Source: Oidiodendron maius Zn
Taxonomy: Eukaryota > Ascomycota > Leotiomycetes > Myxotrichaceae
Length of the DNA stretch: 64,000 nucleotides
NCBI GenBank assembly: GCA_000827325.1
Contig: KN832878.1
Coordinates: forward strand, 1 to 64,000
Reading direction: 5' to 3'
Made by a program: the position numbers and the translations under genes. The notes beneath the pieces were generated by a model. The model had not been told where the DNA came from, made no database searches, and was given only the letters and a program-made list of their open reading frames with translations. This document shows positions 43,870-57,251 of the stretch, piece by piece (within the stretch, counting starts at the first letter, position 1; each line of letters begins with the position of its first letter).

Positions 43870-46729
43870 GCAGGAGAGAATTTTTAGGAATAGCGGGTTA
43901 AGGAATAAGGATATTGGCCCTATTTTGTGGTTGTGGAATTTTTAGCCTTTGGAAAAGGGGGGGTCAAGAATGCTTAAATATACCAGGGTCAGCGAGCGAG
44001 GCGTCGGGGCGCCTTTTTTCTACGTAGGAGGTTTATGATATGAGATAGAATGAGAATATTAAGATGACGAGTTAACTAGATTTACTGCACTACGTCATTG
44101 TGGTTTATGAATTTGTGAAAATGTCCGTCGGTATTTTATATTTTCGTGCCCGAAAACGGATATATCTCAGTCAATATTGCGAGTCGACTATGTATGTAAA
44201 ACATTTAAATCCGTTCACAAGGATAATAATCAACAGGACATAAAAGTATGTTCATTGCTCAATACATACTGTAACTCATCCAGGATTGTATATGGACTAC
44301 ATATGCATATATTTCATCTATGGTATCATCGCATTATTCATTACACGTGGAGGAGGTCTTCAATATCATCACAATCCCGGCTCTTTATTATATCCTCCTC
44401 TTTTCTGCCTCTCCTGTATTACTCACAAGCACAGAGTCCCACGCAGCCACTCCAAGCTCGTCTTGATACCCACTTTTGACAGAGCAGTTTCAGGAGCCTC
44501 GAGATTGAACGCGAGAAAACTGCCTGGTTAGATGTGCAGCTCGGCTTGCACATCACACGCCCACAACTTCGACGCGTATGCCATGTTCTCGTCCCGAGAG
44601 GACTCGACTGAGGACGGAGGCGGATGCGAGGTCGGTTGCGTGGGTTGGAAGGAAGTATATATCGACATCTTTAATGCCTGTCCGGTTCCCGAAGCGGAAA
44701 TTCAGAGACGCGACGATGACTTCTCACGTCTCGGTGCCAACGGCAGGAAATTGCTCCTTCGAAATGTAATCCATCCTATCGTCCAGCCCCGCATAGGTAA
44801 GTAGCTGTGCGCAAATCTTTGGCACGCTACGATCTCTCACGAGGGAGCCCCGGCAGACTGCCCTGGATCGATCCCAAGGCTCTCGAGGTTCTCACACCCA
44901 TTTTAGCCCCCATAATATTCCTTCAACACAGCTGGGTGTTCAGGTGCTAACCTATACTACACGGAGACGTACACCGTACCGCAGTCCTCGAAGCAGTCTA
45001 CCACAAGACTCATCCCGCGAACCAGTTTTCCGGAGAAAATCCCGCCGGGATGCAACTGATAGATGCCTGGCCTCATGCCCGTACTAGGCTGTCCAATGGG
45101 CCGGAATATGAAGAGAACGACCCTGCAGCCGAACCGGGTATGGCTTTCTCTTTATGGAGAATCGGCCTGCCGATAGGACCGATTCTGCGGTCAAGTTTGT
45201 CCCAAAAAGAAAAAAGAAACTCATCTGTGGGATAGTGTACTCGGTGATCACGTCGCGAGAGGTATCTGCAAGGATAAACGCCGAGGTCTGAGTCGAAGGC
45301 AGGTCTTTGCATATTCGTGGCATATTCGTGCCTAAGGTATAAGAAGAAATCCGGGACAATTCCCACGAACCCAGGAGCCGAGAAAACAGCGTTACACTCC
45401 CTCATATAGATCCTTCCTACGATACAGCACGTCCATATTTCTTCCAGGCAGCGTGCAGAGACGTATTTTCTCTCCCATGAGATTTCGCTGGCGGGGTTCG
45501 GAATCGCGGTTCGGCGTTCGCGGGGTTCGAAAGTCGGCGCTTCCCTCTCTTCCCAACGCCACCACCTGCACGTTCGACGACATGCAGAAGCTCAAGAAGT
45601 ATGGCGCACCGCGTGGATCAGCTGCCCTCAGTATCTCGAGGGTCGTGCGAACGCCTTGCCACAGGCTTCAGCTAAGTTCCAAGCTGATAATGCATGTGCG
45701 CTTAACTCCACTGTGAGAGAGCCCTCACCGGAGTATCGCAAGGCTGGCCATAACAGGCATCGAGGTCGTCGTAGGCGAGACACGGTCCGCTCTGTACAGT
45801 AGTACTAGGCATCTTGTACATATCGCGACCAGGCTTTCCCTTAACCCGCTGCCCGCCCGATTGGATTGCCGAAGCGCGCAGGGACCACGCTTATTCTGCA
45901 TTTCTGTTCTCTGCACCTTTGTAGTTAGCAGTGCTTCGTCTTCGCCAAGCACTTCGTAACTGCAGCTGTTCGGGGATCGACTTCAATATCACGTGGATTC
46001 ACGTGCGTCAAACCCGACAAGTGGTTAAGATTTGAAGATGCGGTGATCACCTTCCTCTTTGTACTTCTGCCGGCCAGGATTACCGCAAAGAGCCTTGTTA
46101 AGCGGATTGATACGCCGACGCCAGAATCCGCGCTAGTAAGTCTCACCGCCTTTAGATCGCGGGCACAATAGCCGAGAACGGCACTGTCGGTCAGATTCGC
46201 CAACCCGCACCGGGCGCAGGTGTATCAAGAACCGGATGGAGCTACTTCCGCTGCGCCGCGATCGTCCAAATCGGCTCGACATTTCGATAGTGGAGCTGCG
46301 AAAATATCACCGTGGTGATTGTTCTGTAGCTCGATCGAGTCTTCCCTCCGGCGGGTTCGGGCGAGGACGTTCATGCCTGCGTCATGCTGGAGTACAAACT
46401 CTTCAGGCATGGTGTTGAGGAAGACTGATGCTAGTCGGTCCTTTGACATGGAGCAAGGTAATCAGCGTTTTCACATGCCGGTCGTTTGTCTATGCCAAGT
46501 TTGTCCAAGCCTTGCTGACGGGCAAGTGCGTGTAAGGGATCATAGCCTGAGGGAAGATTCTGCAACTTTGCTTGTTGGCCAAAACTGCAGAAAGTTCGCC
46601 GTAAGGTACGAGGCATGTCGCACGGTTTCTCGCTGTCGGCCGCCGGGGCGATTCCCAAACGTCTGATCCCGGACCCCTGTTGAATATCCGCGTTGGTGCA
46701 ATGAAGATCCTGCAAGGGCACATCTGCCA
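43870..46729. other. 2.9 kb without a supported gene
   Basis: Several short frames occur on both strands. One plus-strand frame (44577-about 44797) ends exactly before a GTAAGT, so an exon of an unrecognised or decayed gene is possible. None shows a known domain, and frames on the minus strand (45073-46449) do not join by clear splice sites. It is best viewed as gene-poor or containing an eroded gene. A run of GGTTCG-like words lies at about 45495-45530 without tRNA structure. Confidence 0.4.
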
Positions 46730-49700
46730 TCACCCTCCTAATCCCTCTGGCGCCTTCTCGGTATAAGGAGGAGCTTCCACATCTGGCGCGTTCATCTCCT
46801 GCGGCGGTTGTACGCCTTCGCCAGACAGCTCGTAGCGGATGGCTGTAGGAGCTTCGTGGTGAGTCGTATGGAGGTGACCTTGGTTGGGGGAATTGACGGA
46901 ATCGTGCTAAATGGGGCAGATTGGTTAGTGTGCTGTATCTGATGTGAGATCTGGCCGAACCTACGCGAGATTTCGTCGGGATCTTCTTTATGTATCCCAG
47001 CGCCTTGGATGAATCTGCCCAGGCGAGAACGATCGCCTCTTCCTCGGGTAAGGTCATGTATGTCATGGCAAAGAAACCTTCCTTTTTGGTAAGTTCCAGC
47101 GACGTTGCGATTCTCCGGGGGTCTAGAGGGTTCGAGTCTAGGTTCGCGACATAATAGACGTGGCCCTTGGCGTTGACAATTGCGAGTTCGTTGCCGGAAC
47201 CTGAGAAGGCTGCAGACTGTATGCGGCTCCCTAGCTGGCCGTAGTGTCCTGACCTGTCTGTCCTGATATCGATTTTCTGGCCCTCGCTCGATTGGATGAG
47301 TAAAGGGGTGCCGGAGAGTGTCCAGGTAGTTACACATATCAGACTCGCCTCAGTTTCAGATTTGGGACGGTAAATTGCGGATGTGACCCCATTATCCTCA
47401 GATTCGTGCAATGCCACATGATAGCGGCATTTCGACTCCTCTTGAAAGCTTTCGAAAGGATGGTGCCATGAGTAGAATGATATCATGCCGTTCTTAAGGC
47501 TTCGTATACTTGCTAGCACCGTAAGGCCGTCGTTTGAGAAAGATAGTGTTCCAATAGGGGGACATTCCTTTTCCTTGCACTCGTCATGGTAGCGGCTATG
47601 GAGGTGATCTTCTCGCGGTGGCTCTGACTTGGACGTGCTGAAGAACCTGACAATTGGGCTCTCAAACCCTACCGCTACCACGTTCTCTTTTGGAGAAATT
47701 GCTAGACTCGTGCAGTACGGGGTCTGTGGCATGCGGTATTCCACGACTGGAACCTGGGAGGAAGCAATATTGGCGATCCGGAGCTATTTCCGTCTATTAG
47801 TAAAGAGCATCAGGGAAGGAGGACACGATGTATTACCGTGAGCTTCTGATCCTGCGATTTGACGATGTATGCTAGATGTACTCTTGTCACAGCTGCTTGA
47901 ACGCAAGTGCTGTCTGTGGCGAGAGCCTGGATAACTTTGGCCGGAGATGATTCGATATCTAATATATGTATGAATGACTGCGACCAGAAAAGTGCGTGCG
48001 GCGAATTTTGAGATAGGTAGACATTTACATCCCTTATGGTCTTGGCTGTCTTACTCCTAAGCAAAGACTTTGGTACTGAGATCAGGCTTGTTAGAGATAT
48101 CTCCTCGATCGTCTCCTGCATACTGGCTAAACGAGAGCTGGAGTGTGCCTCTGACAGTATCGGAGGTGCTTCTCTTTTCGATTGGAGCCTAGAAAACAAA
48201 CTAGGTTTTTTAGTCTTGGGAGCAGAAATAGTTGGCGCTGTACGAGAATGGACGAGAGTGCGACTGTCAAAGGACTGGGCGGAAGGTGAAGGCGTAGGCC
48301 GGGGATAATTGTATGAGAAATTCGATATAGCTGGAGAGACAAGAGGGTCGCTTGATAGTGGCGGTTGGTCCATGATGCTAGTCTGAACAGTCTGAGTCTC
48401 GAAGGTTTTCTGACCATCAGAGTGAGAGTGAGTCGTTCCTTCACTGGAGTTGAAGGTCGCGTTTTCGGGGGGCTGGAGGTCTTGTTGACATTCATCTAAT
48501 ATCTGGTGAATGCTAGCTACTTGTGGGGTTAGAAGCGTCCGGGAGATGGAGCGTGGCTCGTTGTGATGTGAAATTGAATTTACAGACGTCGATGGGCGCT
48601 GCGAATAAATATCTAGGTCGGATGGCGAATGGTCGCCGCGGCCAACGAGACTCCCATAGGATGTGTTCTGCGGCATGTTTTCGAATTTGGGGGGGGTTAG
48701 CTGGAATTGAGTTCGGAGGTGGCGTTCCACATTGATGGTATCCGGGTTGGGTTCGAGGGGCTTTAGTGTGTCCCAGGTCTGCCGCGCTATAGATACCTCT
48801 CGCATCGCTGTTATCTCCTCTCCACAGAACAGGCATTTAGAATCTGGTGGTAGTTTAATTTCTGATCTATCAGGAGGATCATCCTTGGAGGGAGGTTAGC
48901 AATTGCATATCACGTGACAACGAAGCTGTTGCCGACAACAAGTGTCGAAAAAGGAACATATTAGGTATTAGAGAAGACTCACAGGAAACTTGAGGGCGGT
49001 CCGTAGTTGAGAGTCACCCGCGAGATGGGCGTGGGGACAATTTAGAGCATACAACCTCGGCCGCACGGGTCTCATGGTAGACGAAGGATCATCGAGTAAG
49101 GTAATGCTCCGGGAGAGTTCAGATAGACTGTGCATCATCTCCCTGTCGCTTACACGGTGGATAACCATTCGATCACAGAGTCTAAGGCAAAGGGCATCTG
49201 TAGCATCCATCTTGGTCTCGTGTGAGTTAGCTGTAGCCGAATCCGCCCTCTCTAGATGTGGCCCGTCAGGGAGAATCACGCGGAAGGTCTCGCTGAAAGG
49301 GGCAGCGATGTCAAGCTGTGCAAGGTGCTCTGGCACTTGTAAGTTCTCAATGGCTTGCATTACAGCATTCCGTGTGCGGGCAGAGGACGACTGCAACCGG
49401 ACATCACGGGTCTCTCGATTTATGGCATACTGTATCGAGGCACCAACAAGGTACTGGGAGACATCTCGCAATGCTAAATATTGCGGAAGCCAGTCTGCTC
49501 GAGCGGCGAAGCCCCGCTGTGGTACGATTGTAGACACATACTGGGACGAGAGGCATTCGGCAAGCGGATACTATAAGATATCAGTCTTTGGTTCAATGGA
49601 GCCGCCTTCTAGTCATGAGCAAAAAATGGCAAGGGTCTAACCAAGTCTGAGGCCAAATTTGGCAGCTCATATCTCATTCTAGCCGGGAGAGCAAGAGCAT

Positions 49701-50274
49701 TCGGGTCATTCCTCAGGGCAGTGGTAATATCCCTGCAGAGCAGGAAGAGGAAGGACTTGGGGCCTGGGTAGCTATCATAAATCCGCTCTAGGGCCCGGTC
49801 AACCCGGGCAAAGCGCTCCCGGCGGTCCTTGGCACGCTGGTTCGTCGGAGCCTTGGGGTGAAGAGTGAGCAGCCGGAGGGAGGAGAGAATGAATTCTGGC
49901 AAATACAGGTCCCTCAGAGCCTCGGCTTCCCATAGACTCTCGCGGCCTTCCTGGAAGACCTGGAGCACGAACTCGAGGGAGCGGAACGTGACCTCCCAAC
50001 TGGCGAGGAAGCCGAGATACCAGCCGATGGACCCGGCCTGCAGGTTCTCCGACGGTAGCGTCAGGCGCTGGAGGTAATAGATGGTGTTGAGTTGGGAAAC
50101 GAGTGTGGTGAGTAGGTTCTGATAGGCCTCCTTGTCGCTCTCAGCATAGATCTTGTCCAGCGAGAAGTGGCCCAGCAACTCCAGGATGATGTCGTCGATG
50201 TCGCTCCGGAGCGTCAGCAACCTCCACGCATTGCCCAGGCTCATGAAGAGCGACGACGAGGCCGGAGTCGCCAT
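46730..50274 (-). CDS. Conserved fungal protein, probable WD40-like C-terminal part
   Basis: Five exons (50274-49642, 49570-48983, 48883-47837, 47783-46965, 46906-46730) give 1087 aa; all junctions are phase 0. The N-terminal ~410 residues are mostly helical (DDIILELLGHFSLDKIY, SWEVTFRSLEFVLQVF) without a known domain. A CLFCGEE pair near 415 is followed by a long Ser/Pro-rich region, then from about 690 a beta-rich part with strand patterns such as CTSLAISPKENVVAVGFES, GTLSFSNDGLTVLAS and QSAAFSGSGNELAIVNAKG that look like WD40 blades. The C-terminus ends APPYTEKAPEGLGG. It looks like an uncharacterised scaffold conserved in filamentous fungi. No catalytic residues were recognised. Acceptor choice for exon 4 uses the second of two nearby AGs, which keeps the frame. 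Confidence 0.7.
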
Positions 50275-52648
50275 GGCAGCCAGGAGAGGCGCGCGGCTGG
50301 GCGTCGACGAGAGTCCAGTCCGCCTGGCCGGGACGGCTCGCTACCAGTCTCTGAGCGGGCCAACGTGGAGAGAATGGTCACGGCGGGCTGGCGGGACGTT
50401 TTATTATTTTTTTTCTAGGAAAGGAAAAAGAAAAGGGACGAGAGAGGAAAATGGGGGAAAGACGCGCGGGACGCCGTTTGGGGGGGAAGAGAGATGCGTT
50501 TTTCCACACAACGGCGGCAGAAGGAAGTTTGAGGGAGCGCGTAGCCTGCCGCGGGCGAGCTTTTCCGGGATAAATTGGCGCTGAGATGGTACCACCGAAG
50601 GCGGGCATCGAAGGTTCTAAGAAGCACCGGCGCCAGCAGGCAGACAACAAAACTGGGACATCAGAAGTCGGGCTTGACCAGGCGGAGGGAAATCCTGCTC
50701 CTCAGCCGCATGCCAGAGTGCTGGGTGTCCGCAGCGGTGCCTCCGGTGGGTCGAGAAACGAGCAGCAGGCGTCGACGGAGAGATGGATTTTTTTTGTCGC
50801 ACAATACCTCGTACTCTCTCGTACACGCAGGCACGACGCGGAAAGGCGGGGAGCAAGGCGAAAAGGCGATCTGGTGTGCCTTTGGCGCTCTGAAAGCAGC
50901 ACCAGCAAAGAGATACTACTCGAAGGAGGAAAGGCTACGAACTGCGCGAGCGAGGAAGTGAACAACCACCACGCTGGAGAGAAGTTAGTCAGGCAAGGGC
51001 AGGAAGAGGTCGACGGTATCATCCCAGCCTCATGTGATGCGCACTCTTGGGATTACGGAGTGAGGTATGTGCGAGAAAAGAGCCAGAGGTGCCCTGTCCA
51101 CCCACCATCGAGCCCTGGGCAAATCATCGACATGGTCTGGTCGACTTCATCACTGGGAAGCCCCAGGACCACCAGGAGTACCTACAGCACCGCGCCCGGG
51201 GTAGGCATCCTCTTGGCTCGCGCGAGATCTCGCTCACCACCACTACGGAGGAGAGCGCACCACTCCGGCTCTGGGATATGGAGATGGGGATGAGAGGCCC
51301 CCGGCCAGAGGAGAGACTGCTTGCTGCTGGCTTGACATCCATTCCCAAGGGTCGACGGCCACTACCGTTCGGACTGCGTGACAGGCACTCATCCTGTCTT
51401 CTCCACTACGAAGTGCTGTAAGTACGATGCTGTCGCCCTAATGGGACCTCGTCGGCCTTCGTCCCTCCTGCGTCTAGTCGCACCAGCACCCACAGCCTGG
51501 CTACTGCTGCCAATGCGCCCACCCACCGAGGTCGCAGCACTGCGAGATCTATTGGCCACGTCGTAGGGCTGCTCGCGCTCTCCCTCAGCTCCTGCCGTTA
51601 GCGTGGGATTTTGCAATCGCCCAGAGTTGCATCGTTACATTTCCCGGCTAACGATAATCAGAAACTGTCTGAGCGACGTGCAGAGCGACGGGCCTCCAAG
51701 CGCTACAGCCGGCCCTGGCTTCGTGGCTCTATCGAGCACTGGGACCGGCGGCAGTGCAAGGACAGTGCGGTACAGCGCTGCGAACCGAGGAGACGGGGAG
51801 GGGTTCCAGTCTTGAGAAGATGGGTGCTGCCCGAGGGGCGGTGACAGGGACCGGGTCAGGGCCTTACTGCACAGGAAAGGGCTCGACGGTTAGATGGCTT
51901 GGCTCGAGACATGGCGGGTCCTCCGGCCTATGACCAGTGCTCCACTCTCTCCGTGATGAGCCGGGGCGGATTACGATACACAGTAGACGTGAGCAGTGCT
52001 TGCTGGAGGGGCCCATCTTCGCAGTTGACAGGTATGACCATCACAAAGAGGACCGTCCCTCGACCTCCGAACTATTGTGCGGCCCCCGACGAAGTTGTCA
52101 GGGACGTGGCTATCGCCTGGTCAACTGCCCTGCCCCCGAGGCAGTCCTGCGCTTGCTTAATTCTCTCGCAGGAGATATCGACATTGAACCCTGCTCATAC
52201 CTACTTAATTGCAAGCACAGTGGAATTTGCAGTACGGTGCATGGCCGCAGCAAGGGAGAGACTCTGTTGCCAACCTTTCTGCCTCTTGCCCAGCCCTTAA
52301 TACTCTCTGGGATCAACGCCCAGACCCGGACGGCTGTGCTCCGCCATCCTATCGCTTGTGCCGGATTGGATACAATACGGCATGCTGGGTCTCTGATCGT
52401 CTCTTGGGCATAGGCAGACGCCATCCCAAGTAGGCGGTACTGGCTTGACCTGCCCGTCTTACCCCGCGACTCAGACCAGGCCCGGCGGTCAGGGGTGCCA
52501 CGACCAGCAGGCTGGTCTGTGTCGCGAGCTGAACTCCCGTGCCTGCCCCTACAGTAGCAATGCTAAGGCTCTTCTTCGCAGCACTCCCGTCCCGTCTCTC
52601 CTCTTCTCACTCCTCCATAGGTTCCTCACCTATGGTTCCTAATCGACA
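50275..52648. other. GC-rich intergenic region upstream of the permease gene
   Basis: About 2.4 kb between divergent genes. Long overlapping frames exist on both strands, but codon content looks random and no family is recognisable. A homopolymer-rich patch lies at about 50400-50490. Confidence 0.45.
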
Positions 52649-55200
52649 ATGGAACCCGTCAAGCCCGAAGAAGTGCTACCGCAGGTCTATGAATATGGAG
52701 GAGAGAACAACACCCGCTCGACTGAGTACTCAGACTCGCACCACTTGCGGACCCTCACGGGCACCCGAACGCCGTCGGTCGAGGAGCTGGAGATAGATGG
52801 GGGGTGCGTGGAGCCGCGACGGGATCAGGTCTGGTATGGAGCCTCCGATAACTGCAATCGCAAAGGTACAATGCTCACCTCGCAATTAGGAGAGTGCTAG
52901 GAGAGCGACAGATTAATGTGAGTCCCACTGTTTAAGCTCGCGACTCTTGGTGGAGACTGACAGCGCGAAACACAGATGATAGCCTTTTCAGGGTATGTTC
53001 CCAACTCCCGCTCGAAGTGATCGGTAAATAACCAGAACCTTGATTGCAGCACAATTGGAAATGGTACGACCAGACCGACCCTTTATTTTGCGCCGAGCGA
53101 CTTAATAACAGCGTTTTAGGATTATTTCTCGGGAGTGGTGCATCGCTGGCAGCCGCTGGGCCCGGCGGTGCTGTCCTGGCCTACGTGCTCATGGGCACGG
53201 TGATGGGAGCAGTGATATCCTGCTTAATCGAGATGACTGCCCTGATGCCAGTCAATGCACCAGTGATGGAATTCCCTCGGCGTTTCCTTGATCGCGGCGT
53301 TGGTTTCTCTATTGGATGGATGTATTGGTAAGCTCTTCGAAATCGCGCAAACAGCTTACTCTAAACATATAAAGGTTTGCCTACGCTGTGCTAGCGTCCG
53401 ACGAGCTGGTAGCCGTCGCAGATGCGATCAATTTTACTTACGAAGATGGCACGACATCATTGCGTTGGACTGCCGGCAATAACGTTAATCCTCTGGTCTG
53501 GATCGCCCTGTTTCTTGTGCTGGCGACAATTATCAACATGGCACCCGTGAAGGTACGTCGGATGACCAGAACAGCACCGATAAATATCTCCAAGGCTGAC
53601 ATGCGAGTGTTAGTGGTTCGGAGAGATCGAATACGTGCTGGGTTCACTCAAGCTGATCTTTATTACCATGCTCATCGTTATGATGATCATTTTGGCTACT
53701 ATGACTCGTATGTGATATCTGGCCCCTATCACCGGCGCAGAAGATTAACCTACGGAAATAGCGAGGGCAAATGCATACTACCATGAACCACTGGGAACAA
53801 AATGTGAGTGCGATCCATCTAGTGTGTTCTATGTAGCGCTGACAGCGCCCTCCAAGATTGGTCGAATCCGTTTGGATTTTTCAACGACTATTACAACGTT
53901 AGAGATGAAGGGCAACATCTGCAACGAACGATACGTGGTAGTGTTGGAACGTTCATTGGGATGTGGTATGCCTGATTCTGGTTCGCAAGCTGATTTATGC
54001 TCACGTTAAGAAGGACCACTACTATCCACGTTATCTTCTCCTATGTGGGCATGGATATCGTCGCTGCAACCGCTGCAGAGAGTAAGGCTCTACCGGATGC
54101 CGAGAGCATGAAGATGGCCTCTCGAAAGATCAGCATCCGTATCGTCACTCTGTATGCGTTTGCTATGCTGGCGGGCTCCTTTGTCGTCCCCACCAATCAC
54201 CCCTTTATCAATGGCAAAGGCACATCACTCAGCGCTTCTTCCATTTACATCATCGCGGTCGTCGAAGCCGGTATCCCAGCCGCCGCCCACTTCTTCAATG
54301 CGATATTCGTCCTCGCCTCCTTCACTTGTGCCGTCAACTCCATGTACGTCGCTTCAAGAGTGCTGTACACGTTGGCTCTGCAGGGCCAGACCGGACCCGA
54401 GTTCATTACGCGGAGATTATGTCAATGCAAATGGGGGGTTCCAAGCAGGTCCGTGCTCGTCACCGGCTGCCTGATGATGTTGGCTTTCATGGGCAGCACG
54501 GGTACTCCCGGCATGGTATGTGTGAGAGAATGTCGGATGTGGACGTCTACTGACTTGAACATCAGAGGCTGAGCGAGCTCGAATCAAATTGCACGGTGTC
54601 ATATCTGCTCATCTACATTGCCATCTGTGCTACATACCTATGCTTCTTTAGGACGTATGTAACAGCTCATCCATATTGAGGCTGGGACTAACTCGTGTCC
54701 CAATATAGGCTTGATAGGGTCAAGCGGTACGGCAATATCTCCGAATCGCAGGCCGCGAGTTACGATCGTAACCATCCACGATACCCCTACAAATCCCACG
54801 GGCAATGGCTGAAGGCTGCGTACGGACTGGTTGCGTGCATCATTCTGATCACATTTAACGGAGTCAACTCTTTCCTCGAACATCCCTTTGGCCGTCGGCA
54901 ATTTATTGCCTCGTACATAAGTGTGAGTTTAATACACGCCTCTTGCACTAGGAGTGCATCCTTGACTGAGGGCTGACTTTGGCGCAGATCCCCGTTTTCA
55001 TCCTGCTTATCCTGGGGTACAAGATCCGAAAGCACGGATTCAATCTAATGAACTGGGGCCCCGAGAGGTCCAATGATCTCCGCAACACCGTCCAGGTGTC
55101 CAGTGAGACGCGAAAGGGACGGCTGCGGTTCCCCGACAACGGCTCCATGAGAGAGAATTTTGTCGTGTTCTTGCACTGGGTCTGGGTGTGGATGAAGTAG
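52649..55200 (+). CDS. YAT-family amino acid permease (13 exons)
   Basis: Exons 52649-52833, 52890-52917, 52976-52992, 53050-53063, 53120-53327, 53375-53552, 53614-53707, 53762-53803, 53857-53965, 54014-54515, 54566-54654, 54709-54922 and 54988-55200 give 630 aa with every phase closing. Spliced, the start of the membrane domain reads GERQINMIAFSGTIGNGLFLGSG, the signature of fungal amino acid transporters (APC superfamily). It is followed by EMTALMPVNAPVMEF, GWMYWFAYAV, VKWFGEIEYVLGS and PFGFFNDYYNV. About 12 membrane helices are expected in the plasma membrane, driving proton-coupled amino acid uptake; the substrate cannot be read from sequence. Exons 3 (17 nt) and 4 (14 nt) are microexons. 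Unspliced it looks like a frameshifted pseudogene, which it is not. Confidence 0.88.
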
Positions 55201-57251
55201 TCCAGGACCACTGCCTCCACAAAAAGCAACAAGGGAACCAAATAAATAATTTCTGATTTCTGTTGGGCGTTGGAACATAACGGCATATTTAATGTATAGC
55301 GATAGACCTGTCTTGGCACTGGGATCGGGACGCGGAGGAAAGGACCTTCCTCTGATGTTGTGTAGGGCACAGGCCATTATGGAGTTCGAGATGATTTTTA
55401 ATGTTTTTTTAGCTCAGGATACCCATCTGCCAAACCTACAGCACCTAATGTTCCTAACATTACTCCTGAAGTGAGGATCTGCAATTCCATATCCAGAAAG
55501 AACACAGATGCTTCACTCCCATTCTGTGCAGTGCATTATGACCTGTATCAAGCCCCCAAAAGCCCCCCAAAGCCCACTACCCTATCGCACATTCACTCCC
55601 CCTTTCGTCCCCTGCCATCCCGCTAAATATTACCTTTCTGGATTCCGGTGCCGAGCCACCACGCGCGCACGGTTTGCCGACGATGGCGACCGGGGAACCG
55701 TTTCCTCGGTCAAACGCGGGGCCCAGGAGCGAAGGGAGCAGGCACCGCACTGTCCCAGGAGTACCATATGCAGGATTCTCGTTTTATCAAATGCAGAGAT
55801 ACGAATGAGGAATTAGGGAGAGAGAGGAGGTCATGGTTTCTTTCGTTTTGATGAGAACGTTGGGCTTGTGATCTACGGGGTTAAGTTTTTGCTTTTTTTC
55901 GCCTTTCGGCTTGGGCGGCTTTCATCTTCAAAAGGGGAATTCCGGATCTCTGTCGCTCTGGAATGTACAGTGCAGTGCATCTGGTCTTGGAGCTCGCTTG
56001 TGTGATTGTTTTGCTTCTTCGGGTGGGAAGACGGGGAACGTGCTAGTGTGTAGCCAAGGTGGAGATGGGAGGGTCACACACTGTGAGAGACAGAGGCTGC
56101 GAGAGACAGCACATGGGAAATGCGGGTTTGTAAAAAGCTGGGCAGGATGGGAGATGATGTTCGCCCTGCAGTCCACCTCATGCAAAGTAAGTTTGAAGGA
56201 ACGCGCTGGGTGGAGTTGGGAAAGTAAAAAGGAAGGTCAATCAATGCTTTGGGTGTCACCATACACAACCACATGCTCTTCTTTCCCTTTCCGTACCCCT
56301 TCCTTCCCATCCTTTCCCTCCACCCGTCTCCCTATACTGGAGGAAGAGACTCCTTTCATTTCTCGTCCCTCCCGTCTTTCCACCTGCTGCAAGATGCAGA
56401 CCCAGTTGGCGCAGGGTACTGGAGTCTGGCTCTGTCATTATCAATCATCGTATCCCTATCTGACACTGCGAGAGGGTGCGATGATTTCTCCAGCTAGGAC
56501 CTATAGAACCCCCAGAGCATGATCACCACGTCACACGCCCTCCGAACTGCGTCGGCGCGTCTGTGGAGCACCCCGTCGGCCCAAGGGGGAGGCGTCAAGT
56601 AGTGGAGCAGGGTCTTGGCTGCGCGGGACTGGCAGTTTACCTCGTACCTTGGGAGCCTGGGAGGTCTTCCTCGCGTTGACACGAAGGATACAGGGAAAGG
56701 TTTTCCTATGCCCGAACGCTTGCATATCTCAACAGGACGCAAACTGCATGGTGGGCGTGCATGCTTTAAGTGGCCATGCGCCACCGCTTCACCCCCGGTT
56801 CTTCTCGCCGCGGGCCAGCGCTTACTCTGCAAGGAAGATTCATGGTGGCCGTTGGATGAGACGCGGTTCGGCAGGGACCTTCTGTACCGGTAGAGGGCAG
56901 TCCGGGGGTCTGCTGTTGGCTCCTGTCAGTCTGGATTTACAGTGCTGCAGCCCTACTGGACTGCTGTACGTAAGGATCCCCATATCAGAGAAAGGAGTTT
57001 TGTCATAGGGCTGCGGTACGACGCGGTGGGGATCGCGACTAGCTGGCGGAATTATCAGATCTGGTCCACCAGGCTTCAGCTCTATCCTCGTGGCCATTCG
57101 CGCGTATGCCTGACTCAGCTGGCAATTGGATCAATGAGGCAGCGGTATCGGTTCCAGCCAGCAGAGGCAGCAGTGAGAAAGTCATCGAAAGCAGGAAGAT
57201 GCTGGTAAAATCTCTTCGAGAGGACGTAACATTACAGGAAAACATTCCAAA
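55201..57251. other. Intergenic spacer between convergent permease and GST genes
   Basis: About 2 kb. No frame has recognisable content. A run of T and C tracts occurs near 56280-56400. No RNA gene was identified. Confidence 0.45.

Noticed and set aside
45490-45535. GGTTCG-rich words resembling a tRNA B box
   Set aside because: No cloverleaf or A box could be drawn around them; they look like a local direct repeat.
50586-51293. 235-codon plus-strand frame
   Set aside because: Composition and residue pattern look random, other frames on both strands are equally open, and no family is suggested.
52649-55200. Permease as a frameshifted pseudogene
   Set aside because: Twelve introns with proper GT-AG ends restore a complete 630-aa frame with all family motifs, so the breaks are introns.
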